Shown here: positions 1-10,192 of the stretch, piece by piece
Layout: each line of letters starts with the position of its first letter
How positions within the stretch are numbered: position 1 is the stretch's first letter
NCBI GenBank assembly: GCA_019914945.1
Contig: CM034107.1
Location: 6,076,001 to 6,140,000 of the forward strand
Reading direction: 5' to 3'
Origin: Typha latifolia
Taxonomy: Eukaryota > Streptophyta > Magnoliopsida > Poales > Typhaceae
Length of the DNA stretch: 64,000 bases
Notes under the pieces: generated by a model
What the model saw: the letters and a program-made list of their open reading frames with translations, nothing else
Database searches by the model: none
What the model was told of the DNA's origin: nothing
Program-made: the position numbers and the translations under genes

Positions 1-858
1 ATACGCCAATAATGTGTTTTATTGGAGCTGTCTTATCGTTGTGTTAGAATGGTTTCGTACAAGAAATGTTTCCACTTACCCTTGTGCTAGATGTCTCTGT
101 TTATTTGGTGAGATGTCTAGAATAATAGAATGTTCTTCATCAAGGAGATTCCTTATTGGTTAGAAATTTAAGCTTGTCCTATAAAAACATATAAAGACAT
201 GAATTTCATAGGAAGCTACTCTAAAAGGAGAGATGATAACCTACAATGCTACATGATTATTATAGATAGACATGTAATTACTATTATGCAGAAGCATAAT
301 TTTCTCATCAGTAATCTTACTACATCTTTGCTCAAAAAAAGTCTTACTACATCAGTATATCTTAGATCTACCTTCCCTACCTTTCAAGTTGGAGTCAACG
401 TTCCAAAGATAATCTTGTTTACTTCTTGTTAGTCACTTTTCCCTTGTGACATGTCTTACAATCTTGAATGGCTCACATAATTAGTCATTACACATAACTT
501 TGGTTAGATACAGTCAATTTTCACTTTAAATGTGTGTTTATGTTCTTAGTTGTAAGCTTGTAAAGCATCCTAATCCATGAGTCATGCTTGTGGCAACTTG
601 TAGAAATCTATGTGGGTTATGATGCATTGATGAGGGCACAAAACAGAGGCATTTCTCCTTCTTAGCCATCTTGCTCTAATTCCATGGGCAATGTACTTCC
701 TTTTGATTTACTAGCCCATAAGGAGAAAAGGAAGAAAATCATCTTTTTAAAATTATTTGTTATTTTATCGTACTTTAAATTAAGGTCTTTAATATCAATT
801 TTGGGATCGGGATAAGCCACTTGAAAAAAAAATACATATCAGCCATATTTGTAGATCT

Positions 859-1058
859 ATTTCAGCAAATATAGATTGAGATTGGCCAAAACTTCAATCC
901 ATGCTTTAAATGACTCACGTAAGAATGAAGGTTGATTTAGATGGTTGTTAGTTAAATATTTCAGTGAATATAGATCGAGATTGGCTGAAACTTCAATCCA
1001 TGCTTCAAATGACTCACAGAAGAATTAAGTTGGATTTAGATGGTTGTTAATTAAATAC
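859..1058. repeat. Tandem duplication, unit about 99 bp
   Basis: Two adjacent copies (about 859-958 and 959-1058) share the order TTCAGYRAATATAGAT, GAGATTGGC, AACTTCAATCCATGCTT, AAATGACTCAC and GATTTAGATGGTTGTTA. By eye they differ at about a dozen positions, so the duplication is not recent. No coding role is seen. Confidence 0.85.
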
Positions 1059-1854
1059 TTAAATGTTTTGTTGTTGTCAAATGTTTTGTCTGCAAGGAAA
1101 AGATATAAAATTAGAATATCTTCATTGATCATCATGCTGAATATTGCAAGGGTTTTGTGGAAATGAAATTTAGAATCTCTATTTCTTCCAAGTAAAGCAT
1201 GATAACGTCTATTTTATCATTTTGTCCCTTGCTAGAACAAAAGATTTGGCTGGAATATATTGGTTCAAATTGATAGTGAACTACGTTGAAGGTCAAAACT
1301 TGCAATCTTCCTAAATTCAGCATTGAACAATGAGTTTAACCATAGTTTTTAATAAGTTTTGGCCTATAAGCCCTATATTGCTCCATCTTGGGTGAAACAT
1401 CAAACCATGATTTGGATTTACAATTTTGTCTATCTTTTGTTCACTTGGTTGGTGCATAAGAAAATAATAGCCATGGTAGATAGGGGTGCCACCTTTTTCT
1501 GTGTCGAACAAGGAGAGGTCCAAGGGTTGAAGGGCATGATTTATTAAGTTTTACTTGGTATTTGTGGTGTTATGTACTTGTTCTGACAATAATGAGCTAA
1601 AAGATTGATGAAATGATTCAGTTACTACTACTAAAATTTGATTAGCCATGAAAGGAAGCATCTGGAGATTGCATTTTCAATTTCTTCGAAATACTTTTGA
1701 GATCTCAGATAAGGCTGTTCTAGGATGAAAATTTCATGCTATGTTATTTTTTATTTTTCAGCTGTCTATGATCAAGCGCTAGGAACATGTTGATTGATCT
1801 TGCACCACTTAGTGAACACTCTCTCGGTCATATATAAGTATTTTATAATTTTGA

Positions 1855-2646
1855 TGTGGTCTATTGTAATATTCTGAGAGTCGATATCGAGATTTGGATC
1901 TGTTGTTAGAAAAATCGATACATATTTGCTGTATCTGTCATATCACCGCCAATACCGAATCGGACTACTTTTAATTTTGTAAAATTCTAAATATTATTTT
2001 AAAATGTAAAAAAATTCTAAAAATTTAGAAAAAAGATAACAGAAAATAAGAAAATAAAAATTACGCATATCAAGTCTAAAAATTAAATAAAAAATTCACT
2101 CAAAATCTATGATGAATTTTGATTTGAATTTAGCAAATTTTTATATTCAAATTAAAACTACACAACAATAGTGAAGAGAGATCTCTTTATTTATTGTTCT
2201 GTAGCAGTAAAAAAAAGAGAAGTTAGAAGAATAGGTGAGGAAAAGAGTGAAGAGAAATGAGAAAAAAAAATACTCATCTGATGAGTTCACTAGATTGTGG
2301 AGTAGTTGGAGGGGCTTACTAGTTAAGTCGTTGGATGAACTCGATAAAGTATGGGGGATGGGAGAAAAGTGTGTTTGAGAGATAGAGGGTAAAAACTAAA
2401 AACTTAAAAAATAAAGTAGCTAAGAACATTAATTATAGGTTAAATATATTTTAGATTCTAATTGAATCTTAAAAAAATTAAGTTTTGGCCAAATGTTTTT
2501 GCCAATATAGCTGATACGGCCAATACGGCTGAAATTAGCCGATCCTAGACCGAAACTATTCACTAGACTAGTTTTGGTCCGAATTGGGGTCGGTTATGGC
2601 CGATACAACCCAACAACAGCTAATTTTGGGAACCATGGTCTACTGA
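1855..2646. repeat. Possible DNA-transposon relic (GGCCGATAC-rich)
   Basis: The segment is bounded by TGGTCTATTG on the left and TGGTCTACTG on the right, a 10-bp direct repeat with one mismatch that could be a Mutator-like target-site duplication. Near the ends are repeated forms of CGATAC, GGCCGATAC and CCAATACGG, as in plant DNA-transposon ends. I could not align convincing terminal inverted repeats, so the class is inference. No transposase frame is visible. Confidence 0.3.
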
Positions 2647-2985
2647 TTGCTGCAGGAAAAGAATTTTATTCACTTGATGGAATTAGATCATTATGTGTTA
2701 TACCTTAGGTTGATCATCAATTATCTATATTTAGATTTTGAGTATTGTGAAACCTTATTTCAGTTTTGACTTTATAATCTGTTTTAGAGAAGTATGTTAC
2801 AAGGGCAACACAAAATTGCAGACATTCTGCAGACAGGCTTTAGAGATCAAGAATAATCTTTTAACGTCTTTTTAATTCATCAATATTAAAAATATCTCCT
2901 CCGCCTATTATTAACCTCTTTCTTGAGAGGGTTTTCTCAATGGTTTATCGTCATCTTCCTTTTGCTTTCTTATCATTGTTTTGCT

Positions 2986-3082
2986 GAACCATGACTGTTC
3001 CAAGTATCTTCTGGATTTTTTAAACATGGTATGTTTAACCATGACTTCCAATTATCTTCTGGATTTTTAAACATGGTATTTT
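2986..3082. repeat. Short direct repeat, about 48 bp x 2
   Basis: ACCATGACT, then a few bases, then ATCTTCTGGATTTT and AAACATGGTAT occurs twice in succession (about 2986-3034 and 3038-3082). It lies about 90-180 bp upstream of the RPN6 start codon, within the probable 5'-UTR intron or promoter. Confidence 0.7.
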
Positions 3083-3168
3083 CTGCTTTATAATACTTCT
3101 ACATGTGATATATTATTCTGAGAAATATTTTGTTCTGATCTTGTTCAGTTATTATTTAGGCAGTTGGA

Positions 3169-4449
3169 ATGTCTTCAGTAATGCAGTCATCATATCTTCC
3201 TGCTACGACTGAGTCTATTGCACAGGCCTTGGAGGCTATAAATCCTTCCGAGTCTATTTCAATCCTTTACCGTGTGCTGGAAAACCCGTCATCCTCCCCA
3301 GAAGCACTGCGCATAAAAGAGCAGGCAATTTCAAATCTTACAGAACTTCTTACCCAAGAAAAGAAAGCTGAGGAACTAAGAAGTCTTCTGACACAACTGA
3401 GACCTTTTTTCTCTTTAATACCGAAGGCAAAGACTGCCAAAATTGTGCGGGGGATCATAGATGCAGTTGTGAAGATACCAGGAACCTCTGATCTGCAGAT
3501 CTCTCTATGCAAGGAAATGGTGGAATGGACCCGTGCAGAGAAGCGTACTTTTCTCAGGCAACGGGTTGAGGCTAGGCTTGCTGCTCTCCTGATGGAAAGC
3601 AAAGAATTTTCTGAAGCTCTTACCCTTCTTTCAGGTCTTATCAAGGAGGTCAGAAGGTTAGATGACAAATTGCTCTTGGTGGATATTGACCTTTTAGAGA
3701 GCAAACTTCATTTCTCTCTGAGGAATTTGCCAAAGGCTAAAGCTGCTCTAACTGCAGCAAGAACAGCTGCTAATGCCATTTATGTTCCTCCAGCCCAACA
3801 GGGAACGATAGATTTGCAGAGTGGTATTCTTCATGCAGAAGAGAAAGATTATAAGACTGCTTACAGCTACTTTTTTGAAGCATTTGAAGCTTTTAATGCA
3901 CTTGAGGATCCCAGGGCAGTCTTTAGCTTGAAGTACATGCTCCTGTGCAAGATAATGGTCAGTCAAGCTGATGATGTTGCAGGAATAATCTCTTCTAAGG
4001 CTGGTCTGCACTATGTTGGCCCTGATTTGGATGCTATGAAGGCTGTGGCTGATGCGTACTCGAAAAGGTCTCTGAAATTCTTTGAAACTGCTCTTCGAGA
4101 CTACAGGACCCAGTTAGAGGAAGACCCAATTGTTCATAGACACCTCTCGTCATTGTATGACACCCTTCTGGAGCAGAATCTGTGTAGGTTGATAGAGCCC
4201 TACTCAAGTGTGCAGATTGCACATGTTGCTGAGATGATTGAGTTGGCAGTTGATCATGTTGAAAAGAAGCTTTCTCAGATGATACTTGACAAGAAATTTG
4301 CAGGCACTCTTGACCAGGGTGCTGGCTGCCTTATCATCTTTGATGACCCTAAGACTGATGCCATTTTCCCAGCAACACTTGACACCATCTCAAACATCGG
4401 TAAGGTTGTGGACAGCCTTTATGTAAGGTCAGCTCGGATAATGGCTTGA
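3169..4449 (+). CDS. RPN6: 26S proteasome lid subunit RPN6 (PSMD11 homologue)
   Basis: An uninterrupted 426-codon frame encodes the regulatory particle lid subunit RPN6, which bridges lid and base of the 19S particle by contacting the core alpha ring and helps assemble the 26S proteasome in cytosol and nucleus. Visible signs are an alpha-helical, TPR-like N-terminal half with family-typical stretches such as AISNLTELL, RQRVEARLAALL and DIDLLESKLHFSLRNLPKAK. A PCI domain follows at roughly residues 220-395, with YYF-like helix SYFFEAFEAF, KYMLLCKIM and the winged-helix part YSSVQIAHVAEMI to KKFAGTLDQG. The length fits plant orthologues (about 420 residues). I take the first ATG of the frame because it follows a splice-acceptor-like TTTAGGCAG. 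No intron interrupts the coding region. It is intact and under obvious constraint, unlike almost everything to its right. Assignment is essentially certain. Confidence 0.97.
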   Translation: MSSVMQSSYLPATTESIAQALEAINPSESISILYRVLENPSSSPEALRIKEQAISNLTELLTQEKKAEELRSLLTQLRPFFSLIPKAKTAKIVRGIIDAVVKIPGTSDLQISLCKEMVEWTRAEKRTFLRQRVEARLAALLMESKEFSEALTLLSGLIKEVRRLDDKLLLVDIDLLESKLHFSLRNLPKAKAALTAARTAANAIYVPPAQQGTIDLQSGILHAEEKDYKTAYSYFFEAFEAFNALEDPRAVFSLKYMLLCKIMVSQADDVAGIISSKAGLHYVGPDLDAMKAVADAYSKRSLKFFETALRDYRTQLEEDPIVHRHLSSLYDTLLEQNLCRLIEPYSSVQIAHVAEMIELAVDHVEKKLSQMILDKKFAGTLDQGAGCLIIFDDPKTDAIFPATLDTISNIGKVVDSLYVRSARIMA

Positions 4450-4765
4450 AGGTAGGTTGATTTCTACTCTTTCAGGATCGTATATGACCCTTGCATCACG
4501 GATAGATGTGTGATTCCATTTTAATCTTCTATTTTCACTCTTGTCATAGACCATAGACCTTTACGGTCCTGCAATTGATTACCATTGATGCAGACTCAAA
4601 CTGCCAACTGTGGAAAATTTTTAAATGCAATTTATCAGACTTACTAGTTAAATCATTACTCAAAAAATGATAAGAGTTGGTATTCTTCTCTCAAAAAGAA
4701 CTTAGTATAATATATCTTCTGGTAAACAAATGTATTTTGCTTGTTCTATAATTTATTTTAAATTC
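4450..4765 (+). other. RPN6 3' flank, probable 3' UTR
   Basis: The stop codon TGA at 4447-4449 is followed by AT-rich sequence without coding character. I see no unambiguous polyadenylation signal, and the 3' end cannot be set from sequence alone. Confidence 0.4.
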
Positions 4766-5288
4766 ACGGAGGCAACGTGGTATCTAGTGCCTTATGACCA
4801 TCCTTAATTGCTGCAGTATTATATGTACATTCACAGGTTTGAATCATACGAAGAACCTCCAAGAAATATTGGGTAGGCCTCTTAAAAAATGTATACAGGA
4901 TTACATAAAAATGTTTTTAAATATTGATAATAGTAAGATTTGGTTTTTAAAACTGAATTTTGTTTATTTTTTATACAAGATGCATATTTTTTTATAATAA
5001 AAATACATAATTTACATAAAATTACACACGAGTTTATTTTTGCTATTTCGAAAACTGTATGTCTTTTTATACAAATGCCCCTCAAGTCTTGCATTAGATA
5101 ATTTAGGTTTTATTGAATTTATTGAAAACACTATATTTTGTCTCCAGTTATCGTTCACACCCTATCATAATTTTTATCATTTGAATAGTGAATACTTTGT
5201 TACTTTAAATATATTTTGGAACCTCCTATACCTCCAGAATATTTTGTTACTTTTGGTCGTAGGAGGTTCCTAACTCCACGTTACCTGC
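4766..5288. repeat. Possible MITE with internal hairpin
   Basis: Left GGAGGCAACGTGG and right CCACGTTACCTGCC are imperfect inverted repeats about 500 bp apart. Just inside the right end, GGAACCTCCTA (5218-5228) and TAGGAGGTTCC (5260-5270) form a perfect 11-bp stem around a 31-base loop. The AT-rich body has no coding capacity. This fits a miniature inverted-repeat element, but the outer repeats are weak and no clean target duplication is visible. Confidence 0.35.
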
Positions 5289-5822
5289 CAAAGAAGCCTC
5301 GAAAAATATAAAAATATTGAAATGGTTTGCCTCCGTTTGCACTACAAGAGAGTAGACAGCCAAAACATCTTCAGCTGCAGTTTGACGAATATATACTTCA
5401 ATTCTTTTACCAGAGAGAAATAAAAGACCATTAATGATGGTGTTCCAAGCCTGTGGGTACTATGTTTGCAAATGGCTCCAAAAAATAGAAGCTAGACTTT
5501 TTGACGCAAAAGCGCGAAACCTTCCTCTTCATTCTCTCTGTCACCCATTCTGATGCCTGAAATAAGTAAGCACACGAGATTTTGCAGGCCAAAGTGGTCT
5601 CATGACTACAGCTTCATTGTCTTTCTCCAAGCCCCATGGAGGACCACTGTCCTATTAATCATAATTTTGAAGTCAATTAATATTTTTGAAGTCAATTTTG
5701 AAGTCAATTTGAGACGTAGAATTTGTGAAGCAAAACCATAAGAAAGCAGACAGTCAATGTTACCGGATAACCTTTCGAAACCTTTTGACATGCAGGCAAC
5801 AATACAATACCAAGTAGCAGAA
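5289..5822. other. Unassigned intergenic sequence
   Basis: No gene or repeat family is recognised. A short triplication (AATTTTGAAGTCAATT-like, about 5664-5710) is the only local structure. The right part may be older coding sequence of the adjacent zinc-finger relic, but I cannot align it. Confidence 0.4.
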
Positions 5823-6268
5823 GGAAAGAGAAAGAAGTCTAGGAGAATTGGGTGCTCTGGGTCCCTTTGCAACATCAAGAACAACCACTCAAGTCGTCAA
5901 GTGTCATGTTGAGGCCAGAAAGAACTATACCTGAGACTTGCAAAAGCCTTCAGTTAGTGGCTGCAGTGGTAATTGCCAATCCATGAAGAAGCCCCTCAGT
6001 GAGGCCAATGGACTTGTTTACACCTCATCTTCTTCTCATTCATCAGGTGTCTCCTCTTCTCTTGGTGGGTCTTTCAGGGGAATGCAGCTTAGAAAGATTT
6101 CACTGGGTGCTAGAATGCCATATGGTGGTTGATCCAATAATTGGGATATTGAGAGACTCTTCTCTGAGGGCTACTAGCTGCTCATGTCCTGAATGTGGGG
6201 AGATCTTTGTGAAACCTGAGAGTTTGGATCTTCATCAATCAATAAGACATGCAGGTTTGATCAACTAA
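5823..6268 (+). pseudogene. C2H2 zinc-finger protein fragment, frameshifted
   Basis: Three blocks of a plant C2H2-like zinc-finger family lie in order but in different frames. GKRKKSRRIGCSGSLCNIKN starts at 5823. SSSSHSSGVSSSLGGSFRGM, continuing LRKIS, starts near 6028. ECHMVVDPI near 6115 leads to the finger CPECGEIFVKPESLDLHQS (C-x2-C then H-x4-H with IRHA) ending near 6255. Family members read straight from the RKIS-type block into the ECHMVVDP block, so small indels near 6100 break the frame. A stop also falls between the first and second blocks. The reading ends at HAGLIN; a GT directly after HA could be an old donor site, but no downstream exon is seen and a retroelement LTR begins at 6425. 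I read this as a degenerate gene fragment. Family resemblance is recalled, not searched. Confidence 0.65.
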
Positions 6269-6424
6269 ATCTTTTTTTTTTTTTTTTTTGCCATCTACTT
6301 ATTTTGAAGTCTTTCTACCATACCATTTGTATACTTCTATACTGTGCTTTGTTTTTTTAGTTTCTTTACCATCCTTACCCATAAATCTATATGTGATGGT
6401 TATAGAAAGATTGAACGCACTTAT

Positions 6425-6688
6425 TGTTAAGACAAATGAAGAGAATCACAGGGTCAAGGCAAAATAACATTTTTGTACATAAACCCTTTTCCTATATTGA
6501 GTTTATCTCTGCTTCTTGTAATCAACCTACACGTGTAGCATTCAGATTCATATTAGGGACCTACACGTGTAGCATCCAGATTCACTTTAGGGCACTTTGT
6601 AATCTGGATATAAATACAATAGGTATTGTCTCAATAGCCATTCAGCTGGCTGAGACTTGACCAGCATAATATTCTCCTATTCCTCTCT
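6425..6688 (+). repeat. 5' LTR of Ty1/copia element G (boundaries approximate)
   Basis: Sequence beginning TGTTAAGAC at 6425 leads into a tRNA-iMet primer-binding site at 6689 and then a copia gag frame, so this is the 5' LTR. A TATA-like GGATATAAATAC lies at about 6606-6617. The 3' boundary is unsure: an internal AGCA end at 6666 is as likely as 6688. The matching 3' LTR was not found. Confidence 0.6.
6526..6593. promoter_or_regulatory. Duplicated 34-bp element with G-box palindrome in LTR
   Basis: Two exact-length 34-bp units (6526-6559, 6560-6593) each contain the palindrome TACACGTGTA, whose core CACGTG is the plant G-box/ABRE. They lie 15-80 bp upstream of the LTR TATA-like sequence, as enhancers would. 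The units differ at only a few positions. Binding by bZIP or bHLH factors is inference. Confidence 0.7.
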
Positions 6689-6700
6689 TGGTATCAGAGC
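6689..6700 (+). other. Primer-binding site, tRNA-iMet type (element G)
   Basis: TGGTATCAGAGC is the complement of the initiator methionine tRNA 3' end used by many plant copia and gypsy elements. It sits directly between the LTR and the gag start. Confidence 0.85.
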
Positions 6701-6705
6701 AAGAT

Positions 6706-8386
6706 ATGGCTAGCGCCGTCTATAGTAACGTCTCCGACGATGTTCAAGGAGAAAACACTAGCAAGTCTTTAACTCTTGCAGGTAATCCCCTTGGTTCTTT
6801 ATGTTCTATGAAGCTCAACCATGATAATTTCTTGCTTTGGAAGAATATGGTTTTGCCTGTGATTAGAGGTAACAAAATGGAATATTTCATAACAGGGGCC
6901 AAACAATGTCCACCTGAGTTCATTGAGGTAACTATTGAAGGAGCCATAAAGAGTGAGCTTCAAAACAATCCTGAGTATGAAAACTAGGTTGCTCAGGATC
7001 AAATTTTGCTGGGTTGGATTTACAACTCAATTGATATTGAAGTAGCTTCAGAGTTGATGGGGTATGAAACCTCAAAACAACTTTGGGAAGCCATTAGAGA
7101 TCTATTTGGCTTGAAAAATAGGTCCAATATTGTCTACTATAAGAGGGAATTTAGCAAATTGCAGAAATGAAGCATGAAGATGGTCGATTACCTAAAATCT
7201 ATGAAGAAATTAGTTGATAACTTGGCACTTGCAGGACATCCTGTGACCTTGGATGATCTTATCTCACAAACTCTTGCTGGACTTGATTCACCTGACTACA
7301 ATCCAATAGTATGCCAGATCATAGAAAAGGAAAATATATCTTGGCTAGAACTTCAATCCAAACTCCTAACCTATGAGAAGAGATTGGAACAACTAAATGC
7401 TGGTATTGCCTCCATCAATCTTGGTCAGCCAATAGCTAATTTTGCTAATACTAGAGGAAATAATAATTACAACAAAGGTCAGAGTTATCATAATCAATCT
7501 CAATCTCAGCATCAAACAGGCAACAATCGGGTTGGTGGTCGCTTCACAAGCAACAATAGCAGAGGTGGAAGATCCTTTAGAGGCAGAGGTGGCAGATACA
7601 ATAACTCTTGTCCAATCTTTCAGGTTTGTGGAAAAATTGGACATGTTGCTGCTCATTGCTACTACAGGTTTGATAACAACTATATGGGAGCTCCCCATGA
7701 TGCAAACAAGAGCAATCAACACTCAGTTTTTGTGGCAACTCCTGATATCCTAAATGATCCTGCATGGTATGCTGATAGTGGAGCAAGTACTCATGTTACC
7801 AATGATGTCAACAATCTGAACCAGAAGCAGCACTACAATGGTAATCAATCTCTAATTGTTGGTAATGGTCAAAAACTAGAAGTAGCTCATATTGGTCATA
7901 GCTTTTTGTCTGTGTTTGGTAACAAAAATTTACTGCTCAAAGATATTCTACATGTTCCTAGCATTGAAAAGAATTTAATTAGCATATCTCAATTGACTAC
8001 TTGCAATGATATAAATGTTATATTTGACTCTCGTGGTTGTGTTGTGAAGGACAAAATGACATATCAGGTACTACTCCAAGGGAAGCTTGAGAAGGGTCTA
8101 TACCAGTTCAAAACACCACCAAAATCTCAGCTTAAATGAAGTCAATTCCAGTCTTTCCTTACCAACATATAATCTAATTGTCAAGTCTTTAACTCTAGGG
8201 TAGGTGAGTCCAAAGAGTCTATTAGATCTAAGTTGTTGAATTCCAGGAAAGATGTATGCCATAGGTGGTTAGGCCATCCATCAAATAGAGTCTTGTTTAA
8301 AGTTCTCACATCTTGTAATCAAAAGATTCAAATCAATGAAAATACAAATTTCTGTGATGCTTGTCAGTATGGTAAATCTCATCCTT
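6706..8386 (+). pseudogene. Ty1/copia gag-protease-integrase N-terminus, truncated (element G)
   Basis: The frame starts at ATG 6706 (MASAVYSNVSD). It encodes a copia-type gag (LTLAGNPLGSLCSMKLNHDN, then FLLWKNMVLPVIRG), a zinc knuckle near 7620 (CGKIGHVAAHCYY, first cysteine region CPIFQVCG), and the aspartic protease motif WYADSGASTHVTND near 7768. The gag-pre-integrase zinc region follows (CHRWLGHPSNRVLF to CDACQYGKSHP, 8257-8384). In-frame stops occur at about 6985, 7168, 8137 and 8173. Homology stops abruptly at about 8386, so the integrase core, reverse transcriptase and RNase H are missing. Resembles plant RE1/Tork-type copia elements. Non-functional. Confidence 0.9.
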
Positions 8387-9035
8387 AGAGAAATGACCGG
8401 CGGGCATGAATCTTCCCGACTCAGTGCTAGGTGGGCTTGAAGCCCTCATCTCGAGTACCTACCTCTTCCATGTGAAGTGGTGGGTTAGTCGAGGCTGACG
8501 AGCGAGGCCACCACCGCCGGTGGTGGCCGCTTGTGCCAAAGAAACCCGACAGTGGGAGGCGACATGGCATCGCCTCCCTCGCGCCCCGTGGGTATCCAAT
8601 TTGGATACCCATAACAAGGGGATGAAGTGGGGAAACTTCCCGGACCGGTGGGTGGTCGACCCGAGGTCGCTGGTCGGCGAATTTCTCTAGTGAAGGCAGA
8701 CATAAATAAATTCCTAATTACACATGATTAACTAGGCTATTTTTAAATTAAACTAAAAAGGGGATGGAGGCTAACCTGAGGATCAAGGTGAGGGGTTTTG
8801 GTTGGCTGTCGACGCTCCAGTGACTCGTTGCCCACGACGAAAACTTCGGTGGCACGGGAGAGAAAAGAGAGGAAGGTAGAACGAGAGAGAGAGGAATTTT
8901 GAAGAGTGAAACCAACCTAGAAGGTGAGAGGGGAGGGGGTTTAAATAGGGTGAAGCCGAGAGGGCAGCGGAGTGGAGTTAGCTCAACTCCGATGCACTTC
9001 TCTCCCACCTCCCGCTTGCAGTTAGAGTGAAACCA
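8387..9035. other. Unclassified GC-rich insert
   Basis: Base composition jumps from AT-rich to GC-rich exactly where copia element G is cut. The segment contains CCACCGCCGGTGGTGGCCG (an inverted repeat near 8508-8527) and short open frames on the minus strand without recognisable domains. It directly precedes the dispersed repeat at 9036 and may be the inner part of the same large LTR. I found no second copy of this part in the window. Confidence 0.4.
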
Positions 9036-9597
9036 AACAACCACTCGTTCACGTTGCTACGACAACGATCAAGCCTCGATAGCTAGGTCTATAGGGTCTT
9101 GAATAGGGGGGTTGGGATATGAAATTATTTATAACAAATAATGTCAGTCTTTCTATTCATTAAAATTAACCTGGCAAAAAGATAGTTTCTTGTTGTAATT
9201 ACGTACTCTTCATTTCTATATTTGTTTTGTTATTTATTAACCATAATTATATTATTTAATAGTATATTTAAAACATAATTATCTGCCTATTATTCTCGTT
9301 GATAATTAAGAAAATAAGAATTAAGTTACTGCAAATAATTACGTAAGAATATACGTACATAACCCTAATAATTACTATTACCTACCTAGGATTAAAATAG
9401 TAATTTATATTGTAGGTATTTTGGTAATCATGATATAATTAGAATTATATACTAACTATAATATAATTATATTTAATTTATATCAATTAAATACATTAAA
9501 TTACCTAAACTAATTGAATAATTAATAACATAATCAAATATAATTAGAAATAAATAATGTGCATATACATATATATATTTATATAAACTATACAAAG

Positions 9598-9712
9598 TGC
9601 TGGGCTCAGCTCAGCGCCATGCGCTGCAAGGGCACTGGGCTCCTGCAAGGGCGCTGGGCTCCTACAAGGGCGCTGGGCTGAGCCCAGCACCACTTGCAGG
9701 GCCCAGTCTAAG
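9598..9712. repeat. GCTGGGCT/AGCCCAGC hairpin-prone minisatellite
   Basis: Units of the type GCTGGGCTCCTGCAAGGGC recur about four times. Inverted partners AGCCCAGCAC and GGGCCCAG lie at the right end. The equivalent region of copy 2 (about 43112-43310) has the same words in a more scrambled array. Strong GC content in an AT-rich context and abundant inverted words suggest hairpin formation. Confidence 0.7.
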
Positions 9713-9715
9713 AGG

Positions 9716-9900
9716 AAAGAAGGGAAGAAGGAGGAGGAGGAGGAGAAGAAGAAGAAGAAGAAAAAGAAGAAGAAGAAGAAAAAGAAGAAGAAGAAAAAAA
9801 GAAGAAGAAGAAGAAAAAGAAGAAGAAGAAAAAGAAGAAGAAGAAGAAGAAGAAGAAAAAAAAGAAGAAGAAGAAGAAGAAAAAGAAGAAGGAGAAAGCG
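9716..9900. repeat. Polypurine (AAG/AGG)n tract, about 180 bp
   Basis: An almost pure purine strand built of AAG, AAAG and AGG units. Two open frames on one strand and two on the other cross it, giving Glu/Lys, Arg, Leu and Ser runs that I do not regard as genes. A short version is at about 43330-43380 in copy 2. Confidence 0.95.
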
Positions 9901-10011
9901 GGGAAGAGGGTTGGGCCGTAGGGGAGGGGTACGGCCGTTGGTGGCCACTCAGTGGCCGGCTTCTCGCCGACGGCTCAAACCTCTTGCGTCTCGAACGACA
10001 ACTAACAAAGA

Positions 10012-10192
10012 GAAGGAGAGAAAGAGAGAGAGACAAAGAGAGAGAGAGAGAGAGAAACTCACCGGCGGACAGAAGGACCAACGGGGGCTCTTCCCGGCGG
10101 TCGGTAACTATTTGTGGACTAGAGGGGGAGAGAGAGAGAGAGTTAGGGAGAGAGAGAGAGAGAGAGTGCGGGAAGAGAGAGATTATTAGAGT
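10012..10192. repeat. (AG)n-rich microsatellite region
   Basis: AG dinucleotide runs at about 10018-10055 and 10127-10185 are separated by unique sequence. The same arrangement appears at about 43510-43655 in copy 2, so the microsatellite is part of the repeat family. Confidence 0.9.

Larger units (their letters stand above)
1..3168. other. 5' flank of RPN6, no gene recognised
   Basis: I find no coding region with recognisable similarity here. The open frames are short, AT-rich and without domain character. The stretch holds a 99-bp tandem duplication, a region of possible transposon origin and a short direct repeat, each listed separately. The last few hundred bases should contain the RPN6 promoter and 5' untranslated region. 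A sequence ending in TTTAGGCAG directly before TTGGAATG at the RPN6 start looks like a 3' splice site, so a 5'-UTR intron is likely. I cannot fix the transcription start. Confidence 0.5.

Noticed and set aside
1132..1547. Short overlapping open frames on both strands left of RPN6
   Set aside because: No domain, no codon bias, and not placed with splice or start signals.
3267..3704. Open frame of 145 codons on the minus strand
   Set aside because: It is the antisense shadow of RPN6 codons; its Ser/Arg-rich reading has no family resemblance.
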